Source of the DNA: RYN-133 sp963754285
GTDB taxonomy: Bacteria > Actinomycetota > Actinomycetes > Mycobacteriales > Jatrophihabitantaceae
Assembly (NCBI GenBank): GCA_963754285.1
Contig: CAVWFN010000007.1
Location: 124,001 to 188,000 of the forward strand
DNA length: 64,000 nt
Reading direction: 5' to 3'
Position numbers and translations under genes: made by a program
The notes under the pieces: generated by a model
Seen by the model: only the letters and a program-made list of their open reading frames with translations
What the model was told of the DNA's origin: nothing
Database searches by the model: none
In this document: piece by piece, positions 54,187 to 62,910 of the stretch
Layout: every line of letters begins with the position of its first letter
Position numbering within the stretch: position 1 is the first letter of the stretch

Positions 54187-54220
54187 AGCCGCGGTGATTC
54201 GAGAACCGAATCAGCGCGGC
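54161..54220 (-). promoter_or_regulatory. Attenuator structures in the leuS leader
   Basis: In mRNA sense, a 13-base arm CCGCGCTGATTCG, loop GTTCT, then CGAATCACCGCGG (one mismatch) overlaps the end of the leader peptide. Next comes GAGCCTCTGC-GCCTGA-GCAGGGGCTC (54161-54186). A CCCCC run plus six T (54131-54142) lies before the leuS ribosome site and could alternatively pair with the GGGG of that stem to form a T-tract terminator. These pairings compete, the layout expected of ribosome-stalling attenuation. The rest of the 356-base gap (to 54471) has no further gene. Confidence 0.55.
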
Positions 54221-54261
54221 GGTCCGAGGAGAAGTCGGCGACCCGAGCTGTTGCTGCGCAT
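54211..54261 (-). CDS. Leucine-rich leader peptide upstream of leuS (16 aa)
   Basis: Reads ATG at 54261 to TGA at 54211: MRSNSSGRRLLLGPPR, with three consecutive leucine codons CTT CTC CTC at codons 10-12 (54226-54234). Its stop lies inside the first arm of the 13-base-pair stem. Stalling at the leucine codons would uncover the second arm and change folding before leuS. TACCAT lies seven bases before the ATG with no Shine-Dalgarno sequence, so it may be a leaderless peptide. The run of Leu codons and its position argue against chance. Confidence 0.6.
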   Translation of the reverse strand: MRSNSSGRRLLLGPPR

Positions 54262-54433
54262 AGCAGCAATGGTACTCGCCGGTTACGGTGCACGCCCCAC
54301 GCCCGCCGTCCGTCGCCGCCGGACGCGGGGGCACCTGGACCCGACTTTAGAGCGCCGGCCGACGCGCCGCAGGGTGTTGCGCTATGGCGTCTGTCACCGG
54401 TCGTAACGACCACGTGGAGACGAATCGGGCATT

Positions 54434-54454
54434 CCGCCGCACGAAGTGCCGCGG
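54434..54454. terminator. Hairpin downstream of gpgP-like gene, possible terminator
   Basis: CCGCCGCAC-GAA-GTGCCGCGG: nine pairs with one mismatch and a three-base loop, 18 bases past the gpgP-like stop. There is no T-tract, so any termination would be Rho-dependent or by strong stem alone. Confidence 0.35.
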
Positions 54455-54471
54455 CGAAGATCGTCGCGAGG

Positions 54472-55126
54472 TCAGGCGTCCGCGTCGGATGCCTCGTCGC
54501 CGGCCTCGACATGCACCGACATCGGGACGACGACACCGGGAACGCCGAGGTTGTGCCCGCGCAAGCGCCACGGCGTCGGGTGATCGCTCACCATCTCGCT
54601 CCAATGGCAGTTGGCCAACGGGCCGAGGACGTGACGTTGCTGGTCGAGCCCCAACAGCGCGGTACACAACGCCATCGCGGTCGCACTGTGCGTGACGAGG
54701 ACGAGGGTCTCGACTCTCGGCAGCGCATCGAACGCGGCGAGCGCGCGTTCGGCGACCTGCTCGCGCGTCTCGCCGCCGCGTCGGCTCACGTCGCGACCGG
54801 CGACCCAGTCGGCGTATTCGTCGGGATACTTCACCGCGACCTCGTCACGAGTGAGGCCCTCCCAGTGCCCCAGGCTCCGCTCGCGCAGGCGCGGTTCAAC
54901 GTTGCACGTCCAGCCCGGTGGCAGCGGCGACGCGTTCGGCTGTCTGCATCGCACGGGCAGCGTCGGAACTGACGAGCAGGTCCGGCGCCAGCGCGGCGAT
55001 CAGCCCGGCAACCTCGTAGGCCTGCACGCGACCCATGTCGTCCAGCGGCGGGTCGGCCTGGCCCTGGAAGCGCCGCTCGGCGTTCCACGCGGTACGTCCG
55101 TGCCGCAGCAGGACGAGCTTGGTCAT
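54472..55126 (-). pseudogene. Histidine phosphatase (GpgP-like), frameshifted
   Basis: Phosphoglycerate-mutase-like phosphatase starting at the ATG at 55126 (ATGA overlap with rsfS). The first part has the RHG catalytic motif (LVLLRHGRTAWNAERRFQGQ, ADPPLDDMGRVQA, VSSDAARAMQTAERV) and hits a TGA near 54,895 after ATGLDVQR. The conserved second part (EPRLRERSLGHWEGLTRDEV, LVTHSATAMALC with the second catalytic His) continues in another frame to 54472. Removing one base near 54,900 would join them into a ~217-residue protein. The mycobacterial homologue in this position is glucosyl-3-phosphoglycerate phosphatase. It may be a sequencing or assembly error rather than a dead gene. Confidence 0.8.
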
Positions 55127-55494
55127 TCGCCGGCGGTGGCGTCGACGAACGGGATCGGGGGGCAGTCCTTCCAGAGCCGTTCGAGCGCGTAGAACACCCG
55201 CTCCTCGGCGTGCTGGATGTGGACGACGACGTCGCCGTAGTCGAGCAGCACCCACCGTCCGTCGCGACGACCTTCGCGTCGGATCGGCTTGACTCCGTGC
55301 ACGCGCAGCTTCTCTTCGACCTCGTCGACGATGGCCTCGACCTGTCGTTCGTTGTTTCCGGTCACCACCACGAACACGTCGGTGATCGCGAGCCGCTCGC
55401 TGACATCGATGAGCACGATGTCGGTGGCGAGCTTGTCCGCAGCCGCTTGCGCGGCCACCAGTGCGGCCTCGCGGGCCTCGTCCGTTGCAGTCAC
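55123..55494 (-). CDS. rsfS: Ribosomal silencing factor RsfS
   Basis: 123 residues, GTG start at 55494. RsfS core: ADKLATDIVLIDVSERLAIT, DVFVVVTGNNERQVEAI, RREGRRDGRWVLLDYGDVVV, then HIQHAEERVFYALERLW. It binds L14 of the 50S subunit and blocks subunit joining in slow growth. It lies between nadD and the phosphatase as in mycobacteria, overlapping the latter by four bases. Confidence 0.95.
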   Translation of the reverse strand: MTATDEAREAALVAAQAAADKLATDIVLIDVSERLAITDVFVVVTGNNERQVEAIVDEVEEKLRVHGVKPIRREGRRDGRWVLLDYGDVVVHIQHAEERVFYALERLWKDCPPIPFVDATAGE

Positions 55495-55512
55495 GGGTCG
55501 CCAGTCTACGGA

Positions 55513-56097
55513 TCAGCCGCGATAGAGCCGATGCTTGCTGATGTACTGCACGACTCCGTCCGGGACGAGATACCAGACCGGACGCCCGGCGGCGACGCGA
55601 TTGCGGCAGTCGCTGGACGAGATCGCCATCGCCGGCACGTCGATCATGGTGACCGTGTCGTTGGGCAGATGCTCGTCGGTGAGGTCGTATCCCGGCCTCG
55701 TGACCCCGACGAATTTGGCCAGCTTCAGCGCGTCCTCGGCGTCCTTCCACGACAGGATCTGCGCGAGCGCGTCGGCGCCGGTGATGAAGTACAGATCGGC
55801 GTCCGGGCGTTGCACGGCGATGTCGCGGATCGTGTCGATCGTGTACGTCGGGCCGGAGCGGTCGATGTCGACCCGGCTCACCCAGAACCTCGGATTGGAC
55901 GCGGTGGCGATGACCGACATCAGGTAACGGTGTTCTGCCGGGCTGACGTGGCGGTCGGACTTCTGCCACGGCTCGCCGGTCGGCACGAAGATGACCTCGT
56001 CCAGGCCGTAGCGATTCGACACCTCGCTGGCAGCGACGAGGTGGCCGTGGTGGATCGGATCGAAGGTGCCGCCCATGATGCCGACCCGTCGCGTCAT
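55513..56097 (-). CDS. nadD: Nicotinate-nucleotide adenylyltransferase
   Basis: 194 residues, ATG at 56097. Nucleotidyltransferase motif GIMGGTFDPIHHGHL (HxGH), FVPTGEPWQK, FITGADALAQI, and the C-terminal ISSSDCRNRVAAGRPVWYLV (SSTxIR-like). It makes deaminoNAD from nicotinate mononucleotide and ATP. Operon with rsfS, 18 bases apart. Confidence 0.95.
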   Translation of the reverse strand: MTRRVGIMGGTFDPIHHGHLVAASEVSNRYGLDEVIFVPTGEPWQKSDRHVSPAEHRYLMSVIATASNPRFWVSRVDIDRSGPTYTIDTIRDIAVQRPDADLYFITGADALAQILSWKDAEDALKLAKFVGVTRPGYDLTDEHLPNDTVTMIDVPAMAISSSDCRNRVAAGRPVWYLVPDGVVQYISKHRLYRG

Positions 56098-56146
56098 GGA
56101 CGAGATGGTAGTTGCAACCAGGATTCCGGCGTGGCGGTAACCGCCA

Positions 56147-56890
56147 TCAGCGCGGACGCCGCCCGAACGCCATCACCCGGCGACTGGCGTCCATCCACGA
56201 GAGCACGCTCTCGCCCTCCTCGCGCATCGATTCGATCGCGGCGTCACCGGCCGGATCTGTCGCGGCTGCCGTCGTCCACAACTCCCTTTCTGCGGCGCGC
56301 CACCGGTTCATGTCTCGAACCTCGACGTCGACGAAGCCCGCCGTGCGCAGTTCCGCGCCGATGTCGCGTCGCAGCCGCGCCGGCATGCGTTCCGGCGTGG
56401 CCCCGATCGGCTCCCAGCCGGTCAGGACGAATCGGCCACCAGGGACGAGGATCCGAAGGCATTCGCGCAATCCGTCGACGTACGGATCGACGAACTGCAT
56501 CGCATCGACCGACACCGCGGCGTCGACCGACGCAGCAGGCAGACCGGTCTCGGCGATCGACCCGACGACGAACCGCGCACGCGAGTCCGACGGCACTCGC
56601 GACCTGGCTACCTCGATCGCCACCGATGAGAAGTCGACGCCGATCAGCGATGCGCCTGTGCGCGCGGCGATCTCGATCCCGTAGCCGCCGCGACCGCAGC
56701 CGAGGTCGGCAACCGTCGACGCTGCATCGATGTCCAGTAGGGCAACTACGTCAGCGATGCCGACCCACGGCAGCAGGCCGCTCGAGTCGAACCCGTCCGG
56801 CAAGCCGAGCGCACCGCGCTGGATCGACTCGTGCCGATCGGAGGCGACAAGCTTCGTGTACCACTCGTCGAACCCCTCGGCCGAGGACAT
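56147..56890 (-). CDS. Class I SAM-dependent methyltransferase
   Basis: 247 residues from the ATG at 56890. SAM motif I is VADLGCGRGGYGIEIAAR; motif II/post regions are LIGVDFSSVAIEVAR and ARFVVGSIAETGLPAASVDA; LRECLRILVPGGRFVLTGWE is motif III. Small-molecule methyltransferase of the UbiE/Coq5 type; substrate unknown. It begins three bases after the acyl-CoA reductase stop, so the two are co-transcribed and may act on a common lipid. Confidence 0.85.
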   Translation of the reverse strand: MSSAEGFDEWYTKLVASDRHESIQRGALGLPDGFDSSGLLPWVGIADVVALLDIDAASTVADLGCGRGGYGIEIAARTGASLIGVDFSSVAIEVARSRVPSDSRARFVVGSIAETGLPAASVDAAVSVDAMQFVDPYVDGLRECLRILVPGGRFVLTGWEPIGATPERMPARLRRDIGAELRTAGFVDVEVRDMNRWRAAERELWTTAAATDPAGDAAIESMREEGESVLSWMDASRRVMAFGRRPR

Positions 56891-56893
56891 CTG

Positions 56894-58904
56894 TTACCAG
56901 TGCACGCCGCGCAGGATGTGCGCGAACGCCACGCTCTCGCTCGTCGGCTCCTCGCCACGGGTGCCACCTCGGGCGGCCTTCGAGTCCGGGAAGATCTTGT
57001 AGCCGTAGTTCATGACGACGTCGACACCGCGCGGCGCGAGTTGGTAGGCGAGCGCGCCCGCGTTGCCGAGTGGCGTGCCGACCTTCTTCGGCTTGCGGAT
57101 CATCGCCTTGCAGATCAGGTCGGCAGCCTCGGTCGGCGTCATCGTCGGGAACCGGTCGTACATCGTCGTCGGCGCGATCATCGGCGTGCGCACGAGCGGC
57201 ATGTGGATCGTCGTCAGAGTGCACACCGTCCTGCAGCACCTCGGACGCGATGCAGCGCGAGAACGCATCCAGCGCGGCCTTCGACGCGACGTACGCCGAG
57301 AACCGCGGGGTGTTGGTCTGCACGCCGATCGAGCTGATGTTGATGATGTGCCCGCCCTTGCGGCCGTCCGGCGCGGTCTGGCGCATCATCGGCAACAGCG
57401 TGAGGACGAGTCGCACCGCGCCGAAGTAGTTCAGCTGCATCGTGCGCTCGAAGTCGTGGAACCGGTCGTACGACAGCGCGATCGAACGGCGGATCGAGCG
57501 GCCGGCGTTGTTGACGAGGACGTCGACGCGGCCGTGCTCCTGCAGCACCTCTTTGGCCATGCGCTCGATGTCGCTCATGTCTGACAGGTCGCAGCGGTGC
57601 ACGAACGCGAGACCACCCAGATCCTCGATCTCGAGCCGCGTCTGCTCGAGCTTGTCAGCGCCCCGCGCGACGAGAATGACCTTGCCGCCGGCCGCGCCGA
57701 CGCGCAATGCGGTCGCGCGACCGATACCCGACGACGCGCCGGTGATCATCACGGTCTTGCCCTTGATCGCGCGCGCCAGAGCGCGGTCCTTGCGACGGTC
57801 GGGGCTGTAGGTGCGCTCCCAGTACTCCCACAACGTCTGCGCGTAGTTGGCCAACGGCGGCACTGCGATGTCAGAGCCGGCGAGCGCTTCCTGCGTCTTG
57901 GTCGAGTCGAACTTGGTCGGGTAGTTGACGTAGTGCAGTACCTCGCGCGGGATGCCGAGCTCGGCCAGCAACAGATCGCCCGCCTGCTTCGCGCCCGGCA
58001 GGCGCGCTGCGACCGCGCGAATCGGCTTCGGCACCGCGGCGAGCGCCGACTCGATCGGCTTCGTGTCCAGGTTGTACGCGAATTGCGGCGCCTTGGCCGC
58101 CTTCGCGAACGCATTGGTCATCTGCCCGACAGTCATCGGCTCGGGATCGGTGAGGTGGAACGCGCGCCCGTCCAACCCCGGCTGGTGTGCGAGGTAGTCC
58201 ATCGCCTTCGCGACGTAGTCGACGGGGACGATGTTGATCGGTCCGCCCTCGATGCCCACACCGCGCAGCCACGACGGAGTGAAGTTGCGCAGCCGCTGGA
58301 TCGCGCGGAAGAAGTAGTACGGCCCGTCGATCTTGTCGATCTCGCCCGTCTCGGACGAGCCGACGACGATGCCCGGACGGTAGACGCGCCACGGCACCTT
58401 CGACTCCTCGCGCACCACTCGCTCGGACTCGTGCTTGGTCGCGTAGTACGGGTTGTTGTCGACGTCGGTCGCCTCGTCGAACATGTCTTCGGTGAACACG
58501 CCCTGGTAGAGGCCGGCGGCCGCGATCGAGCTGACCTGGTGGAAATGCTCGGCGTGCACGGCCTCGGCCAGTTGCAGCGCGTGCCGAGTGCCTTCGACGT
58601 TGGCAACCCGCTGGCTGTCGGCGTCTGCGGTGAGGTCGTAGATCGCGGCGAGGTGGAAGAAGTGCTCGACCTTGCCCTTGAGCTTCTCCACATCCTCGGC
58701 CGAGGCGCCGAGCCGTTCCTTCGACAGGTCGCCGACGATCGGGACGATGCGTTCGTCGTCGTCGCCGAGCCGGTCACGCAGATCGTCGAGCTTGTCGAGC
58801 GAGGACGCGCGGCACAGGGCATAGATCGTCCCCTCGCGCTTGAGCAGCTCGGCGATCAGGAATCGACCGATGAAGCCCGTGGCACCGGTCACGAAATACG
58901 TCAT
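56894..58904 (-). pseudogene. Multi-domain fatty acyl-CoA reductase, one-base frameshift near 57,216
   Basis: Intended product ~669 residues from the ATG at 58904. The N-terminal reductase/epimerase-like domain has YFVTGATGFIGRFLIAELL, HLAAIYD and YYATKHESE (Tyr/Lys). The C-terminal SDR domain (from ~residue 370) has TVMITGASSGIGRATALRVG and the catalytic pair in YVASKAALDAF. After SEVLQDGVH the frame is lost (extra base in 57,214-57,218); the conserved end (TTIHMPLVRTPMIAPTTMYD ... ILRGVHW) continues in the next frame to 56894. The family reduces acyl-CoA to alcohol, used for wax esters in mycobacteria. A sequence error is as likely as real loss. Confidence 0.8.
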
Positions 58905-59019
58905 TGAGGTCCCCGCTCGCCTAGCCGATTGTTCGTACAGTCTGGTGGGGTTAACCCGACCCTGCAAACGGGCGTTAGGTCCATCGCAGTGCCGTGCCGG
59001 CGCCGCCAAGATCGATCTC

Positions 59020-59691
59020 ATGACCAGCAGCCGTGCCGCCCGCCTGCCGTTCCCCCTGGCGGTGTTCAGATATCGCGCCACCTGGGGCGAACTGCTCTAC
59101 GCGCTGCTCGGGCTGCCACTCGGCGTGGCCGGCTTCGTGTTCGCTGTGGTGACTGTCTCAGTCGGCGCTGGGCTCGGCGTGACGTTCATCGGCTTGCCGG
59201 TGCTCGCCGTCACCGGGATCGGCGCGAAGCTGCTCGCCGACCTCGTCCGGCGGCTGGCGAACTCGCTCACCGGCACCGAGGTCGGTCCCCGTCCGTTCGC
59301 CGCCGACGCCGCATCGAGCCGGTTCGGTTGGATCGGTGCCCAACTCACGGACGTCGCGGCGTGGAAGGCGCGGGTGTACCTCGTGCTCAAACTGCCGCTG
59401 GGCATCACGTCGTTCGTGGCCGCGGTGACCTTCTACACCTACGGACTGGGCTGCCTCACCTACTCGATCTGGCGTCCGTTCCTTCCGTGCTCCACCGACC
59501 CGCAGGGCGTCTGCCACCACGCGGCGGGCATCACCAACCACTACTTCATCGACACGCCGGGACGAATCGTTGCCGTTGCCGCCATAGGCGCGGTGATGTT
59601 GCTGCTCGCGCCGTGGGTCACGCACGCCACGGTCCAGATGGACAACGCGGCGATGCGCGGGTTGCTCGGCGCCGACCGGGCCAAGCGGTAG
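59020..59691 (+). CDS. Polytopic membrane protein with PF13796-like sensor domain
   Basis: 223 residues from the ATG at 59020. It has four hydrophobic helices in two pairs, around ELLYALLGLPLGVAGFVF and LVLKLPLGITSFVAAVTFYT, a repeat typical of the putative-sensor domain usually found at the N terminus of actinobacterial histidine kinases. Here it stands alone, with no kinase domain and no kinase gene adjacent. The HPxxY-like extracellular loop includes two Cys (LPCSTDPQGVCHH). It may sense a lipid or act as an anti-sigma or regulatory partner. Function unknown. Confidence 0.7.
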   Translation: MTSSRAARLPFPLAVFRYRATWGELLYALLGLPLGVAGFVFAVVTVSVGAGLGVTFIGLPVLAVTGIGAKLLADLVRRLANSLTGTEVGPRPFAADAASSRFGWIGAQLTDVAAWKARVYLVLKLPLGITSFVAAVTFYTYGLGCLTYSIWRPFLPCSTDPQGVCHHAAGITNHYFIDTPGRIVAVAAIGAVMLLLAPWVTHATVQMDNAAMRGLLGADRAKR

Positions 59692-59750
59692 CGCCGTCGA
59701 TTACCCGCGAGGTCATCGCCTTGCGGCACAGCTCGAACTAGCGTCGAGCC

Positions 59751-60539
59751 GTGACCACGACTGTCCGCGCACCCGTCGGGCGTCTGCTGCGCGAATGGCG
59801 CGAGCGGCGCAGACTCAGTCAGCTCGAGCTGTCGATCCAGGCCGACATCTCGACCCGACACCTGAGCTTCGTCGAGACCGGACGGTCTCGGCCCACGCCC
59901 GAGATGATCGTGCGGCTCACCGAGCAGTTGGACGTGCCGCTGCGCGAACGCAATCAGCTGCTCCTCGCCGGCGGGTACGCCCCCGCGTATCCGGAGCACG
60001 ATCTGGACGAGCCGGCACTCGCCGCGGTGCGCGACGCGCTGGCGGAGGTGTTGCGCGGCCACGAGCCTTACCCGGCCGTGCTGATCGATCGATGGTGGAA
60101 CGTCGTTGACACGAACACAGCGCTCGCGCCGCTACTCGCCGGGTGCGCAGCGCACCTGCTCGAGCCACCGGTCAACGTCCTGCGCTTGTCATTGCATCCG
60201 GACGGGATGGCTTCGCGCATCGCCAATCTCGGGCAATGGCGCGCGCACCTGCTCGGGCAGCTGCACCGACGCGCCGTGGCGACCGGCGACTCGCGCCTGG
60301 CCACTCTCGAAGACGAACTGCGCACCTACCCGGCAGCCGACGACGCGAGCACGCCGCATCCGAGCGATGTCGTGCTGCCGCTTCGATTACGAGTCGACAA
60401 CGGTGAACTCGCGCTGTTCAGCATCGAAGCGCGCGTCGGCACGGCGGCCGACGTGACCCTGGACGATCTGTCGATCGAGGCGTTCTATCCGGCCGACGCA
60501 GCCACTGCGGACTACCTGCGTGGTCAGATCGAGCCGTAG
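59751..60539 (+). CDS. XRE-family regulator with MmyB-like ligand-binding domain
   Basis: 262 residues, GTG start at 59751. The N-terminal XRE helix-turn-helix is clear (RRLSQLELSIQADISTRHLS, FVETGRSRPTPEMIVRL). The C-terminal MmyB-like domain (AVLIDRWWNVVDTNTALAPL, NVLRLSLHPDGMASRI, ELRTYP) is a PAS-like fold that may bind fatty acids. It probably regulates nearby genes. Its stop overlaps the convergent flavoprotein gene by 16 bases. Confidence 0.9.
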   Translation: MTTTVRAPVGRLLREWRERRRLSQLELSIQADISTRHLSFVETGRSRPTPEMIVRLTEQLDVPLRERNQLLLAGGYAPAYPEHDLDEPALAAVRDALAEVLRGHEPYPAVLIDRWWNVVDTNTALAPLLAGCAAHLLEPPVNVLRLSLHPDGMASRIANLGQWRAHLLGQLHRRAVATGDSRLATLEDELRTYPAADDASTPHPSDVVLPLRLRVDNGELALFSIEARVGTAADVTLDDLSIEAFYPADAATADYLRGQIEP

Positions 60540-60940
60540 GCATGGACAGGCCGCAGCCGGGCCATGACCCGCCGGTCGCGCACCATCGCCGCGCGGTAGT
60601 CGTCCCAGTCGTCGTGTTCGCCGTTCGCGCTGCGGTAGTACTCGACGAGTTCGTCGACAGTCGCGTCGTCGGGCGACCCAGCGGGTTCGGACAGCGTGAC
60701 CTCGCACTCGACGACCGCGTAGTGCCAGAAGTCGGCGCTGGTGATGTGCAGCGACGTCCACGGCGTGCGCACGAGGTTGTGGTACTTCGCCCGGTCAGCG
60801 GTGATCGACACGCGGATCACGCCGTCGTCGCCGAGCACGTGCAGGATGTTCGACGACTGCGGATGTCCGTCGCGCTTGATCGTGATCATGACCGAACGCC
60901 GATTGCTGCGTGCGAATTCGAGGGCGTCGTCGAGTTCCAT
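60524..60940 (-). CDS. PPOX-class flavin/F420-dependent protein
   Basis: 138 residues from the ATG at 60940. Split-beta-barrel fold (NRRSVMITIKRDGHPQSSNI, VSITADRAKYHNLVRTPWTS) as in F420- or FMN-dependent reductases of the pyridoxamine-oxidase group; the substrate is unknown. Starts one base inside the stop of the next gene upstream (TGATG), so the two are co-translated. Last gene of the TetR operon. Confidence 0.85.
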   Translation of the reverse strand: MELDDALEFARSNRRSVMITIKRDGHPQSSNILHVLGDDGVIRVSITADRAKYHNLVRTPWTSLHITSADFWHYAVVECEVTLSEPAGSPDDATVDELVEYYRSANGEHDDWDDYRAAMVRDRRVMARLRPVHAYGSI

Positions 60941-61365
60941 CAGTGACCACGCACCTTCGTGATGCGGATGCGTAACGGCACCGAGTACTGCTGGGCGAAG
61001 CCCGCGACATCGCCGCTCACCCTGGCAGCATCGGCTGCGTATTTGGCGAGGTAACCCTCGTGCTGATCGGCCGAGGGCACATCGACGGCCTGCTCGGCCA
61101 CTCCGGCCAGCACGACGACGTCGCCACCCTGTCCGTTCCCGTCGAAGTTGAGCGACACACGCGGCCGCACCGCGACGTGGTCGAGGCGGTTGGCGTTGTT
61201 CGCGTTGTAGACGAGGACGCTGTCGTTGGCGTCCTCCCACAAGAACCAGACCGGGTTGGGCTGCGGCGTGCCGTCAGCACCGGTCGTCGTGAGCCAGACG
61301 ACCCGCTCGGCGTCCAGCCGTGATCGAACACGGGTTCCGAAGTCGGACTCAGGGATGACGCTCAT
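60940..61365 (-). CDS. PPOX-class (TIGR03618-like) F420-dependent oxidoreductase
   Basis: 141 residues, ATG at 61365. Barrel motifs ERVVWLTTTGADGTPQPNPV, FLWEDANDSVLVYN, and RPRVSLNFDGNGQGGDVVVL. The WLTTTGADG/PVWF pattern is typical of actinobacterial F420H2-dependent enzymes that reduce small xenobiotics or biliverdin-like compounds. Nine bases after the DinB-like gene; part of a TetR-regulated set. Confidence 0.87.
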   Translation of the reverse strand: MSVIPESDFGTRVRSRLDAERVVWLTTTGADGTPQPNPVWFLWEDANDSVLVYNANNANRLDHVAVRPRVSLNFDGNGQGGDVVVLAGVAEQAVDVPSADQHEGYLAKYAADAARVSGDVAGFAQQYSVPLRIRITKVRGH

Positions 61366-61374
61366 GCGCTAACC

Positions 61375-62115
61375 CTAGAACGGCACCTCCGTGCTCATCA
61401 GGGTCTCGAGGGAAACATCTCCCGTCCGCTTGCTGAGCACTCGACAGAACTCGACCGCATCGAGTTCGAGGTGGGGCCCGTTCGCCCCGGCCGTCCAGGT
61501 GCCGCCGGCCGGCCCGGTGAGCACCAGGGTGTAGTCCTTGCCGTGGCGGCGCGACCACTCGTCGACGACGTCGGCGACGAGGACGCCGTCGTGATCAGCC
61601 GTCAGCACGGGCGCGCGGCCCAACGCTCGAGCGATGTCCATCCGATGTGTCCACGGGTCGCGCGTCAGGATCACGTCGAAGAGGTAGCCCATCGTCCACA
61701 CCTCGGCCGTGCCGTTGACAGCGATCGGCGGCACTTTGCGGCTGCGGACGAACCACGGTGTGCGGCGGCGTCCTTTGACAGCTGCCGGCCATCGCAGGGC
61801 GTACTGCTCGGCGATCTGCGCGCCGCGCCAGTCGACGCGTTCGCGCACCTGCAGTCCGGTGAGCTCGTCGATGTCGAACTTTCCGTTCACCATCGCAGCC
61901 TTGTTCTGACGCATCCCCTCGCGCATCGAGGCGGCCATCTCGACCATGCCGAGCATGTGCGCCGCCATCTGGCGCACGTCCCATCCCGGGCACTCGGTCG
62001 GCGTGGCCCAGTCCGACTCGTCGAGCGAGGTCAGCAACTCGGCGCACCGCCGGTACTCGGTCGCAGCAAGGTGCATCGCGCGGTCGCGATCGATCGCGGG
62101 TTTCAGTGCGGTCAT
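61375..62115 (-). CDS. Maleylpyruvate isomerase / mycothiol-dependent DinB-like protein
   Basis: 246 residues from the ATG at 62115 with GGGAGA upstream, overlapping the TetR stop by four bases (ATGA). N-terminal four-helix DinB-like domain: LDESDWATPTECPGWDVRQM carries the metal-binding His and Asp pattern of this family, followed by AAHMLGMVEMAASMREG. The C-terminal part (~190-246) has TLVLTGPAGGTWTAG, a sterol-carrier-like fold common here. It may use mycothiol as cofactor; the reaction is not known. Confidence 0.8.
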   Translation of the reverse strand: MTALKPAIDRDRAMHLAATEYRRCAELLTSLDESDWATPTECPGWDVRQMAAHMLGMVEMAASMREGMRQNKAAMVNGKFDIDELTGLQVRERVDWRGAQIAEQYALRWPAAVKGRRRTPWFVRSRKVPPIAVNGTAEVWTMGYLFDVILTRDPWTHRMDIARALGRAPVLTADHDGVLVADVVDEWSRRHGKDYTLVLTGPAGGTWTAGANGPHLELDAVEFCRVLSKRTGDVSLETLMSTEVPF

Positions 62116-62735
62116 CGATTTCTCCCTGCAGTTTTCGGACGGGCGGCGAGCCCGACCGAGTCGGCGTAGCTGTGCATGACGCGCGGAACGAGACGACGCC
62201 AGCGCGTGCCTCCTGGATCGTTTGCTTCCTGTTGGGACACCAGCCCGGTGATCAGCGCAGTGAACACATCGACGTCGGCGGCCCTGGTGATGCCCATGGC
62301 GCGCAGATTGATGCGGAGAATCTCGAGGGTTTCCACTGCGGCGGCGTACGACTCTTCGGTGGGGACGAAATCGGGCAGCACTCGCACGTTCATCAGTTGG
62401 TTGCGCGCAGAGTCCGCGGTGGCGAAGTCGAAGAACGTCTGCGCCATGAAGACCAGCCGTTCGCGCGGATCGACGGGGGCCCTCGGCTCGGCGTCGCGGA
62501 ACTGTGCCGTGGCTGCGCGCCATGCCTGCGCGTACATGGCGTCGAAGATCGCATTCTTCGATTCGAAGTGTGAGTAGAGCGAGGGCGGCTGCATGCCGAC
62601 GCGCACCGCCACCTCTCGCAGGGTCAGGCCGGCAATGCCGTTCTGCCGCGCCACGTCCCACGCCGCGGACAAAATCTCCTGGCGGGTAGCCTCACGTCGT
62701 TCGGCACGCCTATCGCGATTAGGTATTCCAACCAC
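62112..62735 (-). CDS. TetR-family transcriptional repressor
   Basis: 207 residues, GTG start at 62735. The N-terminal helix-turn-helix is LREVAVRVGMQPPSLYSHFE, preceded by RQEILSAAWDVARQNGIAGL; the C-terminal ligand pocket is not assignable. It heads the operon of DinB-like and two PPOX proteins, so it probably represses them and itself in response to a small molecule. Upstream of the start lies a palindrome-rich stretch shared with the divergent glycanase gene. Confidence 0.92.
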   Translation of the reverse strand: MVGIPNRDRRAERREATRQEILSAAWDVARQNGIAGLTLREVAVRVGMQPPSLYSHFESKNAIFDAMYAQAWRAATAQFRDAEPRAPVDPRERLVFMAQTFFDFATADSARNQLMNVRVLPDFVPTEESYAAAVETLEILRINLRAMGITRAADVDVFTALITGLVSQQEANDPGGTRWRRLVPRVMHSYADSVGLAARPKTAGRNR

Positions 62736-62910
62736 AGCTAGGACTGTGACGGCGCGACGGAGGGTTTGTCAAGCCTTCTTGTGGTTCGGGGTTCCAACGG
62801 ACCGGGCCTTGCGGAACTTCTTCGACAATCGTCAGGTTCGGTGTGGTTTCGGCGGTTACTCTCCACCAATCGCAAGCCAGGCGATTCGTCATCGAAGGAA
62901 AAGGTGCCAA

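Noticed and set aside
54116..54300. T-box or tRNA-like structure before leuS
   Set aside because: No T-box specifier or antiterminator motif or complete cloverleaf; the T-arm-like GGTTCTCGAATC has two extra bases. A leader peptide explains the structure better.
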